Assembly: GCA_964621555.1 (NCBI GenBank)
Contig: CAZUOO010000014.1
Span: forward strand, 1-23,736
Length of the DNA: 23,736 bases
Reading direction: 5' to 3'
Origin: UBA2022 sp964621555
GTDB taxonomy: Bacteria > Patescibacteriota > Dojkabacteria > SC72
Shown here: piece by piece, positions 1-7,803 of the stretch
How positions within the stretch are numbered: position 1 is the stretch's first letter
Layout of the letters: every line of letters starts with the position of its first letter
The notes under the pieces: generated by a model
Told to the model about the DNA's origin: nothing
Database searches by the model: none
Seen by the model: only the letters and a program-made list of their open reading frames with translations
Made by a program: the position numbers and the translations under genes

Positions 1-125
1 CTAAATCATTAAAAGTGATTAAGAGAAACTTAGGGTGGTACCGTGTATTACAATTAAAATGTAATTCACCCCTTTTTAGAGTTTAAGGAATATAATATAT
101 CCTTAGGTTCTAAAGAGGGGTTTTT
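1..125 (+). promoter_or_regulatory. T-box riboswitch (3' part), tRNA-Ile sensing, upstream of ileS
   Basis: The T-box consensus is present almost intact at 32-45 (AGGGTGGTACCGTG). It folds as the classical antiterminator: GGG 33-35 pairs with CCC 70-72, the TGGTACC bulge lies at 36-42, and GTG 43-45 pairs with CAC 67-69, above an ATTACA/TGTAAT stem. The UGGU of the bulge would pair with a tRNA 3' end ACCA, so it expects discriminator A73, which is what tRNA-Ile carries. A small hairpin at 4-20 (AATCA/TGATT) sits where stem III would be. The specifier loop lies before the window start, so Ile specificity is inferred from the downstream gene. Uncharged tRNA should favour the antiterminator and ileS expression. 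Confidence 0.93.
69..125 (+). terminator. Intrinsic terminator of the T-box
   Basis: CCCCTTTTTAGA at 69-80 pairs with TCTAAAGAGGGG at 109-120. An inner stem joins TAAGGA 84-89 to TCCTTA 100-105, and a T run follows at 121-125. The bases CACCCC at 67-72 are shared with the antiterminator, so the two folds exclude each other, as expected for a T-box. No other hairpin plus T-run as good as this was found in the window. Confidence 0.93.
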
Positions 126-147
126 GTTTAAATTAATACTAACTGAA

Positions 148-3063
148 ATGAGAAAAGTAGACTGGGCAAAAAAATTGCAAGAAATGAATAGTATGGACAC
201 TGTTCAATCAGAATTAGATATATATAAAATGTGGGAGGATAACGATATCCTTCGTAAATCTATAGATCAAAGACCTGAAGATAATACATTCACCTTCTAT
301 GATGGACCAATAACCGCAAACAATAAACCACACTACGGACATGCCCTAACTATGGTAACTAAGGATATTGTACCTAGATACTGGGCAATGAAGGGGTATA
401 AGGTGAAGAGAAGTCTTGGATGGGATTGTCAGGGGATACCTGTAGAGTATGAGGTTGAGAAAAAACTAGGTTTTGAACATAAAAAGGATATTGAAGAGTA
501 TGGGGTGGAGAAGTTCAATCAACTTTGTCGTGAATCTGTAGAGACGCATCAAAAGGATATTATGGACTTAACCAAGAGAATGGGACGAATGGTTAATGAT
601 GATGAGGAGTTTGCTACCATGGATGCACAGTATATAGAGAGTGTTTGGTGGTCATTAAAGGAATTATATAACAAGGACCTGCTATACCCTGGCTTTAAGG
701 TTGTACCATATTCCACCCGTGCAGGATCTACCCTTTCCAATTCTGAAGTGGCCTTGGGAGGATATAAGGACGTAGTTGATCCAGCAGTTACAATCAAGTT
801 TAAAGTTGTAGGGTCTGGAAATAGATACCTACTTGCTTGGACTACCACCCCGTGGACCCTACCTGGTAACCTGCTTCTCGCAGTTATGAACGACGCAGAC
901 TATGTTGAAGTTGAACATGATGGTGTTAATTTAATACTCGCTCGTGATCTGGTCGAGAAAGTACTAGGAAGTAGTGCTAAGGTTGTGAAAGAGTATAAAG
1001 GGAGTGATTTAGTAGGTATGGAGTATGAACCACTTTTCCCATACTACAGTGATAGGAAAGAGCAGGGGGCGTTTAAAGTGGTGCATGCAAATCATGTGAC
1101 ATTGGAAGATGGTACAGGGATTGTGCATCAGGCTCCATATGGTGAGGAAGACTTCCTTTTGATGAATGGTATGGGAATCAAGATGTTCGACTATCTAGAC
1201 GACACAGGGAACTTCACAGACCAAGTTAAAGAGTATGAGGGCCTCTTCTATAAGAAGGCAAACAAGGTGATAATGGAAAATCTTAAATCACGTGATCTTC
1301 TCTTTGCATCATCCGATTTAACACATAGGATGCCAATGTGTTGGAGAACTGATACACCTTTGATATATAAACCTGTAAAGAGTTGGTATGTGAAGGTTAC
1401 AGCCATTGTCGATAATATGGTTAAGGAGAATAACGAGATCAACTGGGTGCCAAGTCATATAAAGAGCGGTAGGTTTGGAAAGTGGTTGGAGGGTGCTAGA
1501 GATTGGGCCCTTACAAGAAAGAGATATTGGGGAACTCCACTGCCTGTTTGGCAGTGTTCAAAGTGTGAGCATGTTGAGGTACTAGGTTCCTTCTCAGAAA
1601 TTAAAGAGAAGTCTGGAGTTGATATAACTGATCCACATAAGCCTTTTATAGATGAAGTTAAGTATAAATGTAGTGAGTGTGATGGGGAAATGTCTCGTGT
1701 ACCAGAGGTAATTGACGTTTGGTATGATTCAGGAGCAATGCCATTTGCAAGGTTCCACTATCCATTTGAAAATAAGGAGATGTTTGAGAAGAAGTTTCCT
1801 GCACAGTATATCGCTGAGGGTATAGATCAAACTCGAGGTTGGTTCTATACGCTACATGTGTTAGGTTCTGCACTTTTTGGTAGCAAGGCATTCCAAAATG
1901 TGATTGTAAACGGTTTGGTGCTTGCCAAAGATGGTATGAAGATGTCCAAGAGTAAGAGAAATTATACTGATGTCGATACTGTACTAAATGTATTTGGGGC
2001 TGACCTTCTTAGACTATATTTCCTAAACTCGCCAATTGTTAGGGCCAATGATGTGGCTTTTGATGAGAAGTATCTAAAAGAGGTTAACGCTAGTTTCATC
2101 CTCCCGCTTTGGAACTCAGTGAAGTATTTCGTGAACTATGCAAATGTGCATAATCTAGAAGGGCTTTCTGACGCTGAACCAAAGGTTGATCATCTAATGG
2201 ATAGGTGGGTACTATTGAGGTTTAAAGATATGGTAAATCAAGTTAGAGGGAATATGGAGAAGTATAACCTTCAAAAAAGCACTGCACCACTATTTACTTT
2301 TGTGGATGAACTATCTCGTTGGTATATTAGAGGTTCTAGAGATAGGTTTGTGGGTGGAGACTTGAATGCATTTAAAACCCTCTTCTATTTACTCGTAAAC
2401 TTTTCAAAGGTTCTTGCACCATTCGCACCATTTGTTTCTGAGAGAGTGTATCAGGTGCTAAAAGATTCTGATGAGAATATGTTGGAGTCTGTTCACTTGA
2501 CCGACTACCCTGAATTCCCATCGCTAACAGACTCTGAAGTTATGGAAATTAAGAGTATGGATAATGTAAGGGTGCTTTCAGGTTTAGGTCAAAGTTTGAG
2601 GGTTGAGAATAGTCTTAAACTCAGACAACCATTAGAGAAGTTCTCCGTTTCGGGTGCCGATTTTAGTGCTGAATATGTGGATATTCTTCTTAACGAGCTA
2701 AACATAAAGAGGTTTGTAAAAGAGGTTGATACTACTGATGGTTGGGTTACATCTGAGGCAGGTGGTCTTAAACTATCCCTCTATACAATTATATCCGATG
2801 AATTAAAGTCTGAAGGATTATATAGAGAGTTTGTACGTGCAATTCAAAACGCCAGAAAGGAAGCTGGGCTGTTGGTGGGAGAGAGAGTTGAGGTTAATAT
2901 ATTCTGTGAGCAGGAAGATGCCTTGAATGTCCTTAAGAATAATTCTGAGGCTTTGAAAAATGATATAACAGTCTCTGAAATCAAGTTCCTTGAGGCGGTT
3001 GATGATAGTATGGTATCTTTGAATGTTGATGAGTATACTCTTCATCTTAAGTTTATTAGGTAG
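148..3063 (+). CDS. ileS: Isoleucyl-tRNA synthetase
   Basis: Class Ia synthetase charging tRNA-Ile in the cytoplasm, about 971 residues. The HIGH motif is HYGH at residues 62-65 and KMSKS is at 598-602. The CP1 editing domain shows the TTTPWTLP segment near 232 and a GTGIVHQAP segment. A C-terminal anticodon-binding region follows. The second zinc knuckle is intact (CSKC 470-473, CSEC 508-511). The first, known from the Thermus enzyme, is lost: S189/A192 replace two cysteines, and one of the next pair is T401 while C398 remains. The usual GWDxHG motif reads GWDCQG, with Gln95 for His. I chose the ATG at 148. The open frame extends back to a TTG at 124, but that lies in the terminator T run. 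No clear Shine-Dalgarno site is seen. Regulated by the T-box. The next gene starts three bases after the stop. Confidence 0.97.
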   Translation: MRKVDWAKKLQEMNSMDTVQSELDIYKMWEDNDILRKSIDQRPEDNTFTFYDGPITANNKPHYGHALTMVTKDIVPRYWAMKGYKVKRSLGWDCQGIPVEYEVEKKLGFEHKKDIEEYGVEKFNQLCRESVETHQKDIMDLTKRMGRMVNDDEEFATMDAQYIESVWWSLKELYNKDLLYPGFKVVPYSTRAGSTLSNSEVALGGYKDVVDPAVTIKFKVVGSGNRYLLAWTTTPWTLPGNLLLAVMNDADYVEVEHDGVNLILARDLVEKVLGSSAKVVKEYKGSDLVGMEYEPLFPYYSDRKEQGAFKVVHANHVTLEDGTGIVHQAPYGEEDFLLMNGMGIKMFDYLDDTGNFTDQVKEYEGLFYKKANKVIMENLKSRDLLFASSDLTHRMPMCWRTDTPLIYKPVKSWYVKVTAIVDNMVKENNEINWVPSHIKSGRFGKWLEGARDWALTRKRYWGTPLPVWQCSKCEHVEVLGSFSEIKEKSGVDITDPHKPFIDEVKYKCSECDGEMSRVPEVIDVWYDSGAMPFARFHYPFENKEMFEKKFPAQYIAEGIDQTRGWFYTLHVLGSALFGSKAFQNVIVNGLVLAKDGMKMSKSKRNYTDVDTVLNVFGADLLRLYFLNSPIVRANDVAFDEKYLKEVNASFILPLWNSVKYFVNYANVHNLEGLSDAEPKVDHLMDRWVLLRFKDMVNQVRGNMEKYNLQKSTAPLFTFVDELSRWYIRGSRDRFVGGDLNAFKTLFYLLVNFSKVLAPFAPFVSERVYQVLKDSDENMLESVHLTDYPEFPSLTDSEVMEIKSMDNVRVLSGLGQSLRVENSLKLRQPLEKFSVSGADFSAEYVDILLNELNIKRFVKEVDTTDGWVTSEAGGLKLSLYTIISDELKSEGLYREFVRAIQNARKEAGLLVGERVEVNIFCEQEDALNVLKNNSEALKNDITVSEIKFLEAVDDSMVSLNVDEYTLHLKFIR

Positions 3064-3066
3064 TCT

Positions 3067-3351
3067 ATGCAAAGAGGTGTCTTAACTCTTACAAAAGCAG
3101 AACTTAAATCTCTGCTGGAAGTTTTCGACTTGCAGATGTACTCTAAACTACATCTCTCAAATAAGTTGAGGGCAGGTGTTGATTCTGATTTTGACCCTGT
3201 GCCTTTGGAGTTATCTGAGGATGAGCTTGAGATTATGAGTGATGAGTTTGGAGTGCCTTTGCCTAATGAGAGCGAGGAAATGAAGTTGGTTAGATCAAAG
3301 ATCATGGATCTTATCTCTAAATTCCGTAACCCTTTGGGTATATCTACTTAA
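3067..3351 (+). CDS. Hypothetical protein, 94 aa, co-transcribed with ileS
   Basis: A small acidic, apparently soluble protein that I do not recognise. It has no signal peptide or membrane segment. The N-terminal third is Leu/Lys-rich and helical-looking. A middle acidic stretch (ELSEDELEIMSDEFG) leads to a second predicted helix, which ends near PLGIST. The start ATG lies three bases after the ileS stop, so it should share the T-box controlled transcript and may be translationally coupled. Its last four bases overlap the end of the convergent CarD-like gene. Reality is supported by the tight spacing and a full-length open frame using all of the gap. Function is unknown. Confidence 0.7.
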   Translation: MQRGVLTLTKAELKSLLEVFDLQMYSKLHLSNKLRAGVDSDFDPVPLELSEDELEIMSDEFGVPLPNESEEMKLVRSKIMDLISKFRNPLGIST

Positions 3352-3860
3352 GATAGTTTAATACCTGTAGCTTTCTCAAACTTCAATTCAGCTTTGCCTG
3401 TATCTATATCTGATGATACTGCAATTTCAGCTACAATATTCTCTATGGAGTTCTTGATATGCTTATCTATACTTATTGGTATCAACCTTCCTTCAGCGTC
3501 TCTTTGCTTCTTGATGCTGTTACAGTATTGGATTATTTGAATATACGATTCAACATCTCCTTTGGCTTCTAAGGTATTTAGAAGCGACATGAGTTCGTTA
3601 AAGTCTTTGGTTTTAGGGTTTGCCACCTTAGCCTTTTTTAGTATGGAGATCTTCTTTACAATCTCTTTCTCGCTATGAACGGCTCTAATACCCAATTTAT
3701 CAATATTATCAATTGGAGCTGATATTGTTAAAGGTGAATTTATGAATTCAAATTCATAATATTCCTTCTGCTGTCCTGAGAATTCAATTACTTTTTGAGC
3801 CTTAACCCATCCTGCCCCGTGTGAGGGATAGAATACTTTTGATTGGAGTTTTAGTTCCAT
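3348..3860 (-). CDS. CarD/CdnL family RNA polymerase-binding regulator
   Basis: A 170-residue protein with the typical layout of CarD/CdnL. The N-terminal RNA-polymerase-interacting domain (about 1-60) begins with the family signature VFYPSHGAG and continues YYEFEF...PIDNIDKLGIR. A helical C-terminal part (about 70-150) corresponds to the DNA-binding domain. Known CarD proteins bind the RNA polymerase beta subunit and stabilise open complexes at promoters, often those of rRNA and housekeeping genes. That role is taken from the family. It is divergent from umuDC across about 175 bases and convergent with the small ileS partner, overlapping it by four bases. A TATAAT box lies upstream at 3896-3901 on the minus strand, giving a leader of roughly 30 nt. 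No Shine-Dalgarno site is evident. Confidence 0.88.
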   Translation of the reverse strand: MELKLQSKVFYPSHGAGWVKAQKVIEFSGQQKEYYEFEFINSPLTISAPIDNIDKLGIRAVHSEKEIVKKISILKKAKVANPKTKDFNELMSLLNTLEAKGDVESYIQIIQYCNSIKKQRDAEGRLIPISIDKHIKNSIENIVAEIAVSSDIDTGKAELKFEKATGIKLS

Positions 3861-3895
3861 TTGGATATATTGATAGTGTATATTAACCTTTAATT

Positions 3896-3901
3896 ATTAT
3901 A
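3896..3901 (-). promoter_or_regulatory. -10 box of the CarD-like gene
   Basis: The minus strand reads TGGTATAAT, a perfect extended -10 element, about 36 bases before the ATG. Transcription would begin near 3889. Confidence 0.6.
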
Positions 3902-3922
3902 CCATTTTAAGGCTCAAGAGTC

Positions 3923-3945
3923 GAACATCTTAGACCTAAGTGTTC
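3923..3945 (+). repeat. Inverted repeat between carD-like gene and umuD
   Basis: GAACA-T-CTTAG at 3923-3933 and CTAAGTGTTC at 3936-3945 are reverse complements apart from one extra T, with a two-base spacer. The spacer is too short for a good RNA loop, so a protein operator is more likely. It contains GAAC/GTTC half-sites as in Firmicutes LexA boxes, but their spacing is far longer than the four bases of the known box. Confidence 0.55.
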
Positions 3946-3996
3946 ATAACTATCCTCTAATTATTTATTATACATCTCTTGACTTAAGCGCCTCGG

Positions 3997-4020
3997 GTAT
4001 ATACAGTATACTATATAGAT
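3997..4020 (+). promoter_or_regulatory. Imperfect palindrome at the umuD promoter (candidate SOS operator)
   Basis: The 24-base element is centred on AGTATACT (4005-4012). Nine of twelve positions in the half-sites match. It overlaps the likely -10 TATACT at 4007-4012; a TTGACT at 3979-3984 lies upstream, although at 22 bases the spacing to TATACT is too long for a standard pair. A TATACA at 4000-4005 would give 15. Position and symmetry suggest a repressor site for the damage-response operon. No lexA gene is in the window to confirm it. Confidence 0.45.
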
Positions 4021-4035
4021 ACTAATGGTATATTT

Positions 4036-4428
4036 ATGTCAAAAATACTTGCAACAATTGTAGATCAAGCAGTCCCAGCTGGCTTCACCAGTACCTTCTC
4101 AGAGTCTTTTGGTTCACCATTGGATCTAAATGAATTGTGTGTAAAGCATGAGGCGTCTACTTTCTTTGTTAGAGTGGATGGGTTCTCTATGATTAACGCA
4201 GGTATTACAGATGGAGACCTACTTGTTGTGGATCGCTCTCTTGCTACCTCTAATAATGCTATTGTTGTCGCGCTGTACAATGGTGGCTTTACAGTTAAAA
4301 GGTTGTTAAAGAGAGAGGGAAGGATATCCTTGATGCCAGATAACCCTAAATACTCGCCTATAACAATAAAGGGAGAGGATGATTTTGAGGTGTGGGGTGT
4401 TGTAACTTATGTAATAAAGAAGGTATGA
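4036..4428 (+). CDS. umuD: UmuD-like S24 peptidase, error-prone polymerase subunit
   Basis: A 130-residue protein colinear with E. coli UmuD. In that family RecA-stimulated self-cleavage removes the N-terminal arm, and the product joins UmuC to form translesion polymerase V. The putative cleavage bond is Ala15-Gly16 in VPAGF. The catalytic Ser is Ser51 in GFSMINAGITDGD, and the general-base Lys is Lys88 in GGFTVKRL. The remainder aligns with family motifs such as SPITI and the VWGVVTYVIKKV end. There is no DNA-binding helix-turn-helix, so it is UmuD rather than LexA. The ATG at 4036 follows a palindromic promoter region. The stop overlaps the umuC start as ATGA, which indicates coupled translation. 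Confidence 0.95.
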   Translation: MSKILATIVDQAVPAGFTSTFSESFGSPLDLNELCVKHEASTFFVRVDGFSMINAGITDGDLLVVDRSLATSNNAIVVALYNGGFTVKRLLKREGRISLMPDNPKYSPITIKGEDDFEVWGVVTYVIKKV

Positions 4429-5678
4429 GTAAAATATTCGGATTGGTTGATTGTAATAACTTCTTTGTATCGTGTGAACGAGTCTTTAACCCTTCGTTAA
4501 GGAATGTTCCAGTTGTGGTGCTTTCCAATAACGATGGGTGTGTGGTTTCAAGGTCTCAGGAGGCTAAAGCTTTGGGTGTGAAAATGGGAGAGCCATATTT
4601 TAAAATTAAGGACTTTTTAAAATCTCATAATGTTACCGCTCTCTCTTCAAACTTCTCCCTATACACTGACATGTCACGTAGGGTTATGAGTATTCTAGAG
4701 GAGGCGGTGAAAGATATTGAAGTATATTCGATTGATGAGGCTTTTCTTGATCTAAGTGCCCTGCGAGATAGAGATATTGTTAGGTATGCTAAATCATTGA
4801 GGAGCAAGATATATCAGAGTACAGGAATTCCTGTTTCTATTGGCATTGCCAAAAGCCGTACGTTAGCAAAGCTCGGTAATTACCTTGTTAAAAAGAACTC
4901 TACATTCGAGGGGGTGATAGATTTGAATTCGTTTCTAGAGAGGGAACGAGAAGATCTTCTTAAATCCACTCCAGTTGAGGAGGTATGGGGTATAGGTTAT
5001 AAGTCTGCGGCTAAAATCAACTCAATAGGGGCATTCTCTGCCTTTGATTTCACCAAGCTCTCCTCTACATGGATTAAATCTCATCTAGGGATACTTGGTT
5101 TGCGTACACAGCAGGAGCTCCTTAATTTGGACTGTTCTGTAAAGCATAGAGATATTAGGCAAAGTTTGGTGGTTTCGCGTAGTTTTAAATCCTCAGTATC
5201 AGATTTTGCACAGCTTTCCGGTATTATAGCTAGGTTTGTACATAGTGCGGGGGAGACTTTACGCAGAGAAAAATTAGAAGCTAGGTATATAACCGTATAT
5301 TTGAGAACCAATATATATGGAAGTGTTGAAAGCAGATATTCCAATAGTATAACTTTAAACCTCTTTGATTATACTAATTCCTCTACGCTTCTTCTTGCCA
5401 AGGCGGTATCAGGATTGAGAAAAATATATAAAAATGGCTATGAGTATAAAAAGGCGGGGATATATATTACCGATATTATAAAAGAGGGTGGGAATATAAA
5501 TATGTTCTCTAAAAAGGAGGACAGAAGCCTATTTGAGTCTATAGATAATTTGAATAAAAGATGGAGTGGGGTGGTTAAATTGGGAAGAGAGTTTCTCTAT
5601 GAAGGATCTATTGGAGCTAATAACATGTCCTCTCCTAGTTATACGCTGGATTGGAACTCTCTTGTACGAGTCTCCTAA
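4425..5678 (+). CDS. umuC: UmuC-like Y-family DNA polymerase
   Basis: Catalytic subunit of a translesion DNA polymerase, 417 residues compared with 422 in E. coli UmuC. Palm carboxylates are Asp9 (GLVDCNNF) and Asp104-Glu105 (YSIDEAFLDL). The segment SNNDGCVVSRS (34-44) is the usual nucleotide-binding fingers motif. A helix-hairpin-helix/thumb (PVEEVWGIGYKSAAKI) and a little-finger domain follow. NINMFS near the C terminus sits where UmuC carries its clamp-binding QLNLF motif and may serve that role. The start is the ATG at 4425, which overlaps the umuD stop and is preceded by AAGAAGG, one of the few Shine-Dalgarno-like sites here. A frame opening at 4392 exists but lies inside umuD. The 3' end overlaps the convergent membrane-protein gene by four bases. 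Confidence 0.96.
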   Translation: MSKIFGLVDCNNFFVSCERVFNPSLRNVPVVVLSNNDGCVVSRSQEAKALGVKMGEPYFKIKDFLKSHNVTALSSNFSLYTDMSRRVMSILEEAVKDIEVYSIDEAFLDLSALRDRDIVRYAKSLRSKIYQSTGIPVSIGIAKSRTLAKLGNYLVKKNSTFEGVIDLNSFLEREREDLLKSTPVEEVWGIGYKSAAKINSIGAFSAFDFTKLSSTWIKSHLGILGLRTQQELLNLDCSVKHRDIRQSLVVSRSFKSSVSDFAQLSGIIARFVHSAGETLRREKLEARYITVYLRTNIYGSVESRYSNSITLNLFDYTNSSTLLLAKAVSGLRKIYKNGYEYKKAGIYITDIIKEGGNINMFSKKEDRSLFESIDNLNKRWSGVVKLGREFLYEGSIGANNMSSPSYTLDWNSLVRVS

Positions 5679-6694
5679 TCTCTATGTACTTTGAAGATTA
5701 AGAAGCCTAGAAGGGCGGGGAACCATATAATGGCTAAACGGTATACAAGTATCGCTAGAAGGGCCCCAGAGCTCCCTATACCTACTGATATTGCAGCGGT
5801 ATGTGCCAACCCCTCTACAATTCCAATGCCTTGTGGAGTTGGGGCTACAATTGTGAACAAAGTGATAACTCCATACAGTGTCATAATCTTGGTAAATTCA
5901 ATAGGAATATCAAAGATTTGGAAAGAGATGAATAGTATTAACATATTAACGGTATGGAAAAGCAATGAGATTGGTAGAGTCTTTATAAACTTATACAGTG
6001 ATTTGTCAAATTGATGAGAGAGAGATCTTGCTTCCTCTGTGTATCTAGTGAGGGTTTCATCTGAGATTAGGTGACGTTTCAGGATAGGGTTAAGTAATTT
6101 ATTCACAATCAAGGCAAAGGCTCTAGCAATCTTCCCTTCAAACTTCGGAAGTATTAGGAAGAATGCGATAGCAATTATAAGTCCGAGAATTAGGGCAAAT
6201 ATCAAAAAGGCTCCATACCATTGATATCTTTGAAGAGTGTCCGCTGTATTAAGGGAATATAGGGTGAAGATGAGAATTGCAAGGTATGCAATATTAAAAG
6301 AAAGGTTGGTTACCAGTATCCCAAATACCGCTTTAATATGAGAAAGGCCTCTGCTAACAACATACTGTATGAGGTAGGCCGAACCACCTGCCGATCCCAA
6401 TGGATTACTCACACTTAAAAAATGGTAGATAATGGTTTTGGATAGAAGCTTTGGATACTCGGTATCTATCGATATTATTTTAAAACTATTCTGGAATACA
6501 TGAGAATATATTTTGAAGTTTGCAATACCAAGTATGAGAGCAGCAAGGAGATAGAAGAAGTCTGCTCTTTCTACGGTATTATATATAGTCTCAAAATCAT
6601 CCAAATTCTTATATATCAACCATATAAAGAACCCAGTTACTAGAATCGTAATTATCGTTTTAAGAGACAGGTGCTTTCTAACCATTTCAGACAT
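5675..6694 (-). CDS. Lysylphosphatidylglycerol synthase-type TM (UPF0104/AglD-like) membrane protein
   Basis: An integral membrane protein of 339 residues with about eight hydrophobic helices; the first is at roughly 13-30. The family-typical loops are present: NPLGSAGGSAY in the middle and TPQGIGIVEG near the C terminus. Members of the LPG_synthase_TM group flip or help transfer lipids and lipid-linked sugars; examples are the MprF flippase domain and archaeal AglD. There is no C-terminal aminoacyl-lysyl transferase domain, so a flippase or envelope-lipid role is more likely than lysinylation. The exact substrate cannot be read from the sequence. The TATACT box upstream leaves only about three bases before the ATG. 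It is convergent with umuC, overlapping by four bases. Confidence 0.85.
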   Translation of the reverse strand: MSEMVRKHLSLKTIITILVTGFFIWLIYKNLDDFETIYNTVERADFFYLLAALILGIANFKIYSHVFQNSFKIISIDTEYPKLLSKTIIYHFLSVSNPLGSAGGSAYLIQYVVSRGLSHIKAVFGILVTNLSFNIAYLAILIFTLYSLNTADTLQRYQWYGAFLIFALILGLIIAIAFFLILPKFEGKIARAFALIVNKLLNPILKRHLISDETLTRYTEEARSLSHQFDKSLYKFIKTLPISLLFHTVNMLILFISFQIFDIPIEFTKIMTLYGVITLFTIVAPTPQGIGIVEGLAHTAAISVGIGSSGALLAILVYRLAIIWFPALLGFLIFKVHRD

Positions 6695-6703
6695 AATAGC
6701 ACT

Positions 6704-6709
6704 AGTATA
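6704..6709 (-). promoter_or_regulatory. -10 box of the UPF0104-like gene
   Basis: The minus strand reads TATACT and ends ten bases before the ATG at 6694. The transcript would have a leader of about three bases, too short for a ribosome-binding site. Confidence 0.45.
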
Positions 6710-6765
6710 TGTATCTATAAGGGAATGTTCAAGAACTATTACTTTTTAGTCTTTTCTAAATCGTA

Positions 6766-6771
6766 TATAAT
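6766..6771 (+). promoter_or_regulatory. -10 box of yvcK, leaderless configuration
   Basis: TATAAT lies exactly seven bases before the A of the yvcK ATG, so the predicted transcription start is the first base of the start codon. An inverted GTTC-AA-GAAC at 6727-6736 lies about 30 bases farther upstream and may be a -35/operator region. Confidence 0.6.
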
Positions 6772-6777
6772 ACAGGT

Positions 6778-7803
6778 ATGAAAATAACTACTATTGGTGG
6801 AGGGACTGGTACCACTTCGGTTTTAAAGGGGCTTAGGGATTACCCCGACTTAGAAATAAATGCGATTGTATCTATGACAGACGATGGGGGGAGCAATGCA
6901 TCTGTTCGAGATGAGTTTGGTCTTCTTCCTCTTAGTGATCTCCGTAAATCTATAATTGCACTATCTCGTAGGGATAAGGATGAGATGTTTAGATCTCTAT
7001 TTATGTATAGATTTTCCAAGGGTAATGGTATTTCAGGTCATACATTAGGTAATTTAATAATGATCGCTCTGTCGGATATTACAGGTGACGAAGTTAAGGC
7101 CATTAAAGCATGTCGAGAACTATTTGATATTCGTGGCAATATTATCCCTGTTACATTAGATAAAGTGAGGTTAGTGGCTGACTATAGTGATGGTACTAGA
7201 TTGATTGGGGAGCATTTAATTGATGAGAGCGGAAAACATAAGGCGATTACTAAGCTAAGTGTGAATGGGAAGGCGAAGGCAAATGAAGATGCAATTGAGA
7301 CAATTGTCTCCTCCGACTTTATAGTTATTGGACCTGGGGATCTATATACTAGCTTAATTGCAAACCTTGTTATACCTGGTATTCCAGAGGCAATACAACG
7401 TAGCAAAGGAAAAGTTGTATATATTTCAAATTTAATGAGCAAGGTGGGGGAAACACGAGGATATAAGCACTCTGACTTGGTTTCTGAAATCGAGAAGTAT
7501 GTGGGTAGGAGTGTTGATTATCTGCTAATCAATAGTGCTAGTTTCCCTGATGACGTATTAGCTAAATATAAAGCCGACGGTGAGGAACCATTTATAGATG
7601 ACGTTACCAAATCAACGTTCCCAAACTTAGAGGTTATTAGGGAGGATCTTGTATCAAATATGGCAGTTAAGAAGAAGAAAGGTGATACGCTCAAGCGTAG
7701 TTTAATACGACACAGCTCTGCAAAACTTGGACGTGAGCTATATGGATTGTTTAGGAAAAAGCACTTCGACATCTTTAGCTGGTTGGTTAAAGATGTTACT
7801 TAG
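6778..7803 (+). CDS. yvcK: YvcK/CofD-like (gluconeogenesis factor) family protein
   Basis: A 341-residue cytoplasmic protein of the YvcK branch of the CofD-like superfamily. It opens with the nucleotide-binding GGGTGT loop (residues 7-12) and carries the conserved MTDDGGSNASVRDEFG segment, GISGHTLGNL and GPGDLYTSL. YvcK binds UDP-sugars and is needed for normal cell-wall growth and growth on gluconeogenic carbon in Firmicutes. It is not the F420 enzyme CofD; no F420 biosynthesis gene is nearby. The C-terminal 40 residues are Lys/Arg-rich (KKKKGDTLKRS). The promoter -10 directly abuts the ATG. It is convergent with the FkbM gene, overlapping by eight bases. Confidence 0.92.
   Translation: MKITTIGGGTGTTSVLKGLRDYPDLEINAIVSMTDDGGSNASVRDEFGLLPLSDLRKSIIALSRRDKDEMFRSLFMYRFSKGNGISGHTLGNLIMIALSDITGDEVKAIKACRELFDIRGNIIPVTLDKVRLVADYSDGTRLIGEHLIDESGKHKAITKLSVNGKAKANEDAIETIVSSDFIVIGPGDLYTSLIANLVIPGIPEAIQRSKGKVVYISNLMSKVGETRGYKHSDLVSEIEKYVGRSVDYLLINSASFPDDVLAKYKADGEEPFIDDVTKSTFPNLEVIREDLVSNMAVKKKKGDTLKRSLIRHSSAKLGRELYGLFRKKHFDIFSWLVKDVT

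Noticed and set aside
4392..4424. Upstream start for umuC inside umuD
   Set aside because: The ATG at 4425 overlaps the umuD stop, has an SD-like AAGAAGG before it and matches the UmuC N terminus.
5691..6014. Plus-strand open frame of 107 codons
   Set aside because: Lies wholly inside the minus-strand UPF0104-like gene, has a low-complexity composition and resembles no family; a shadow frame.
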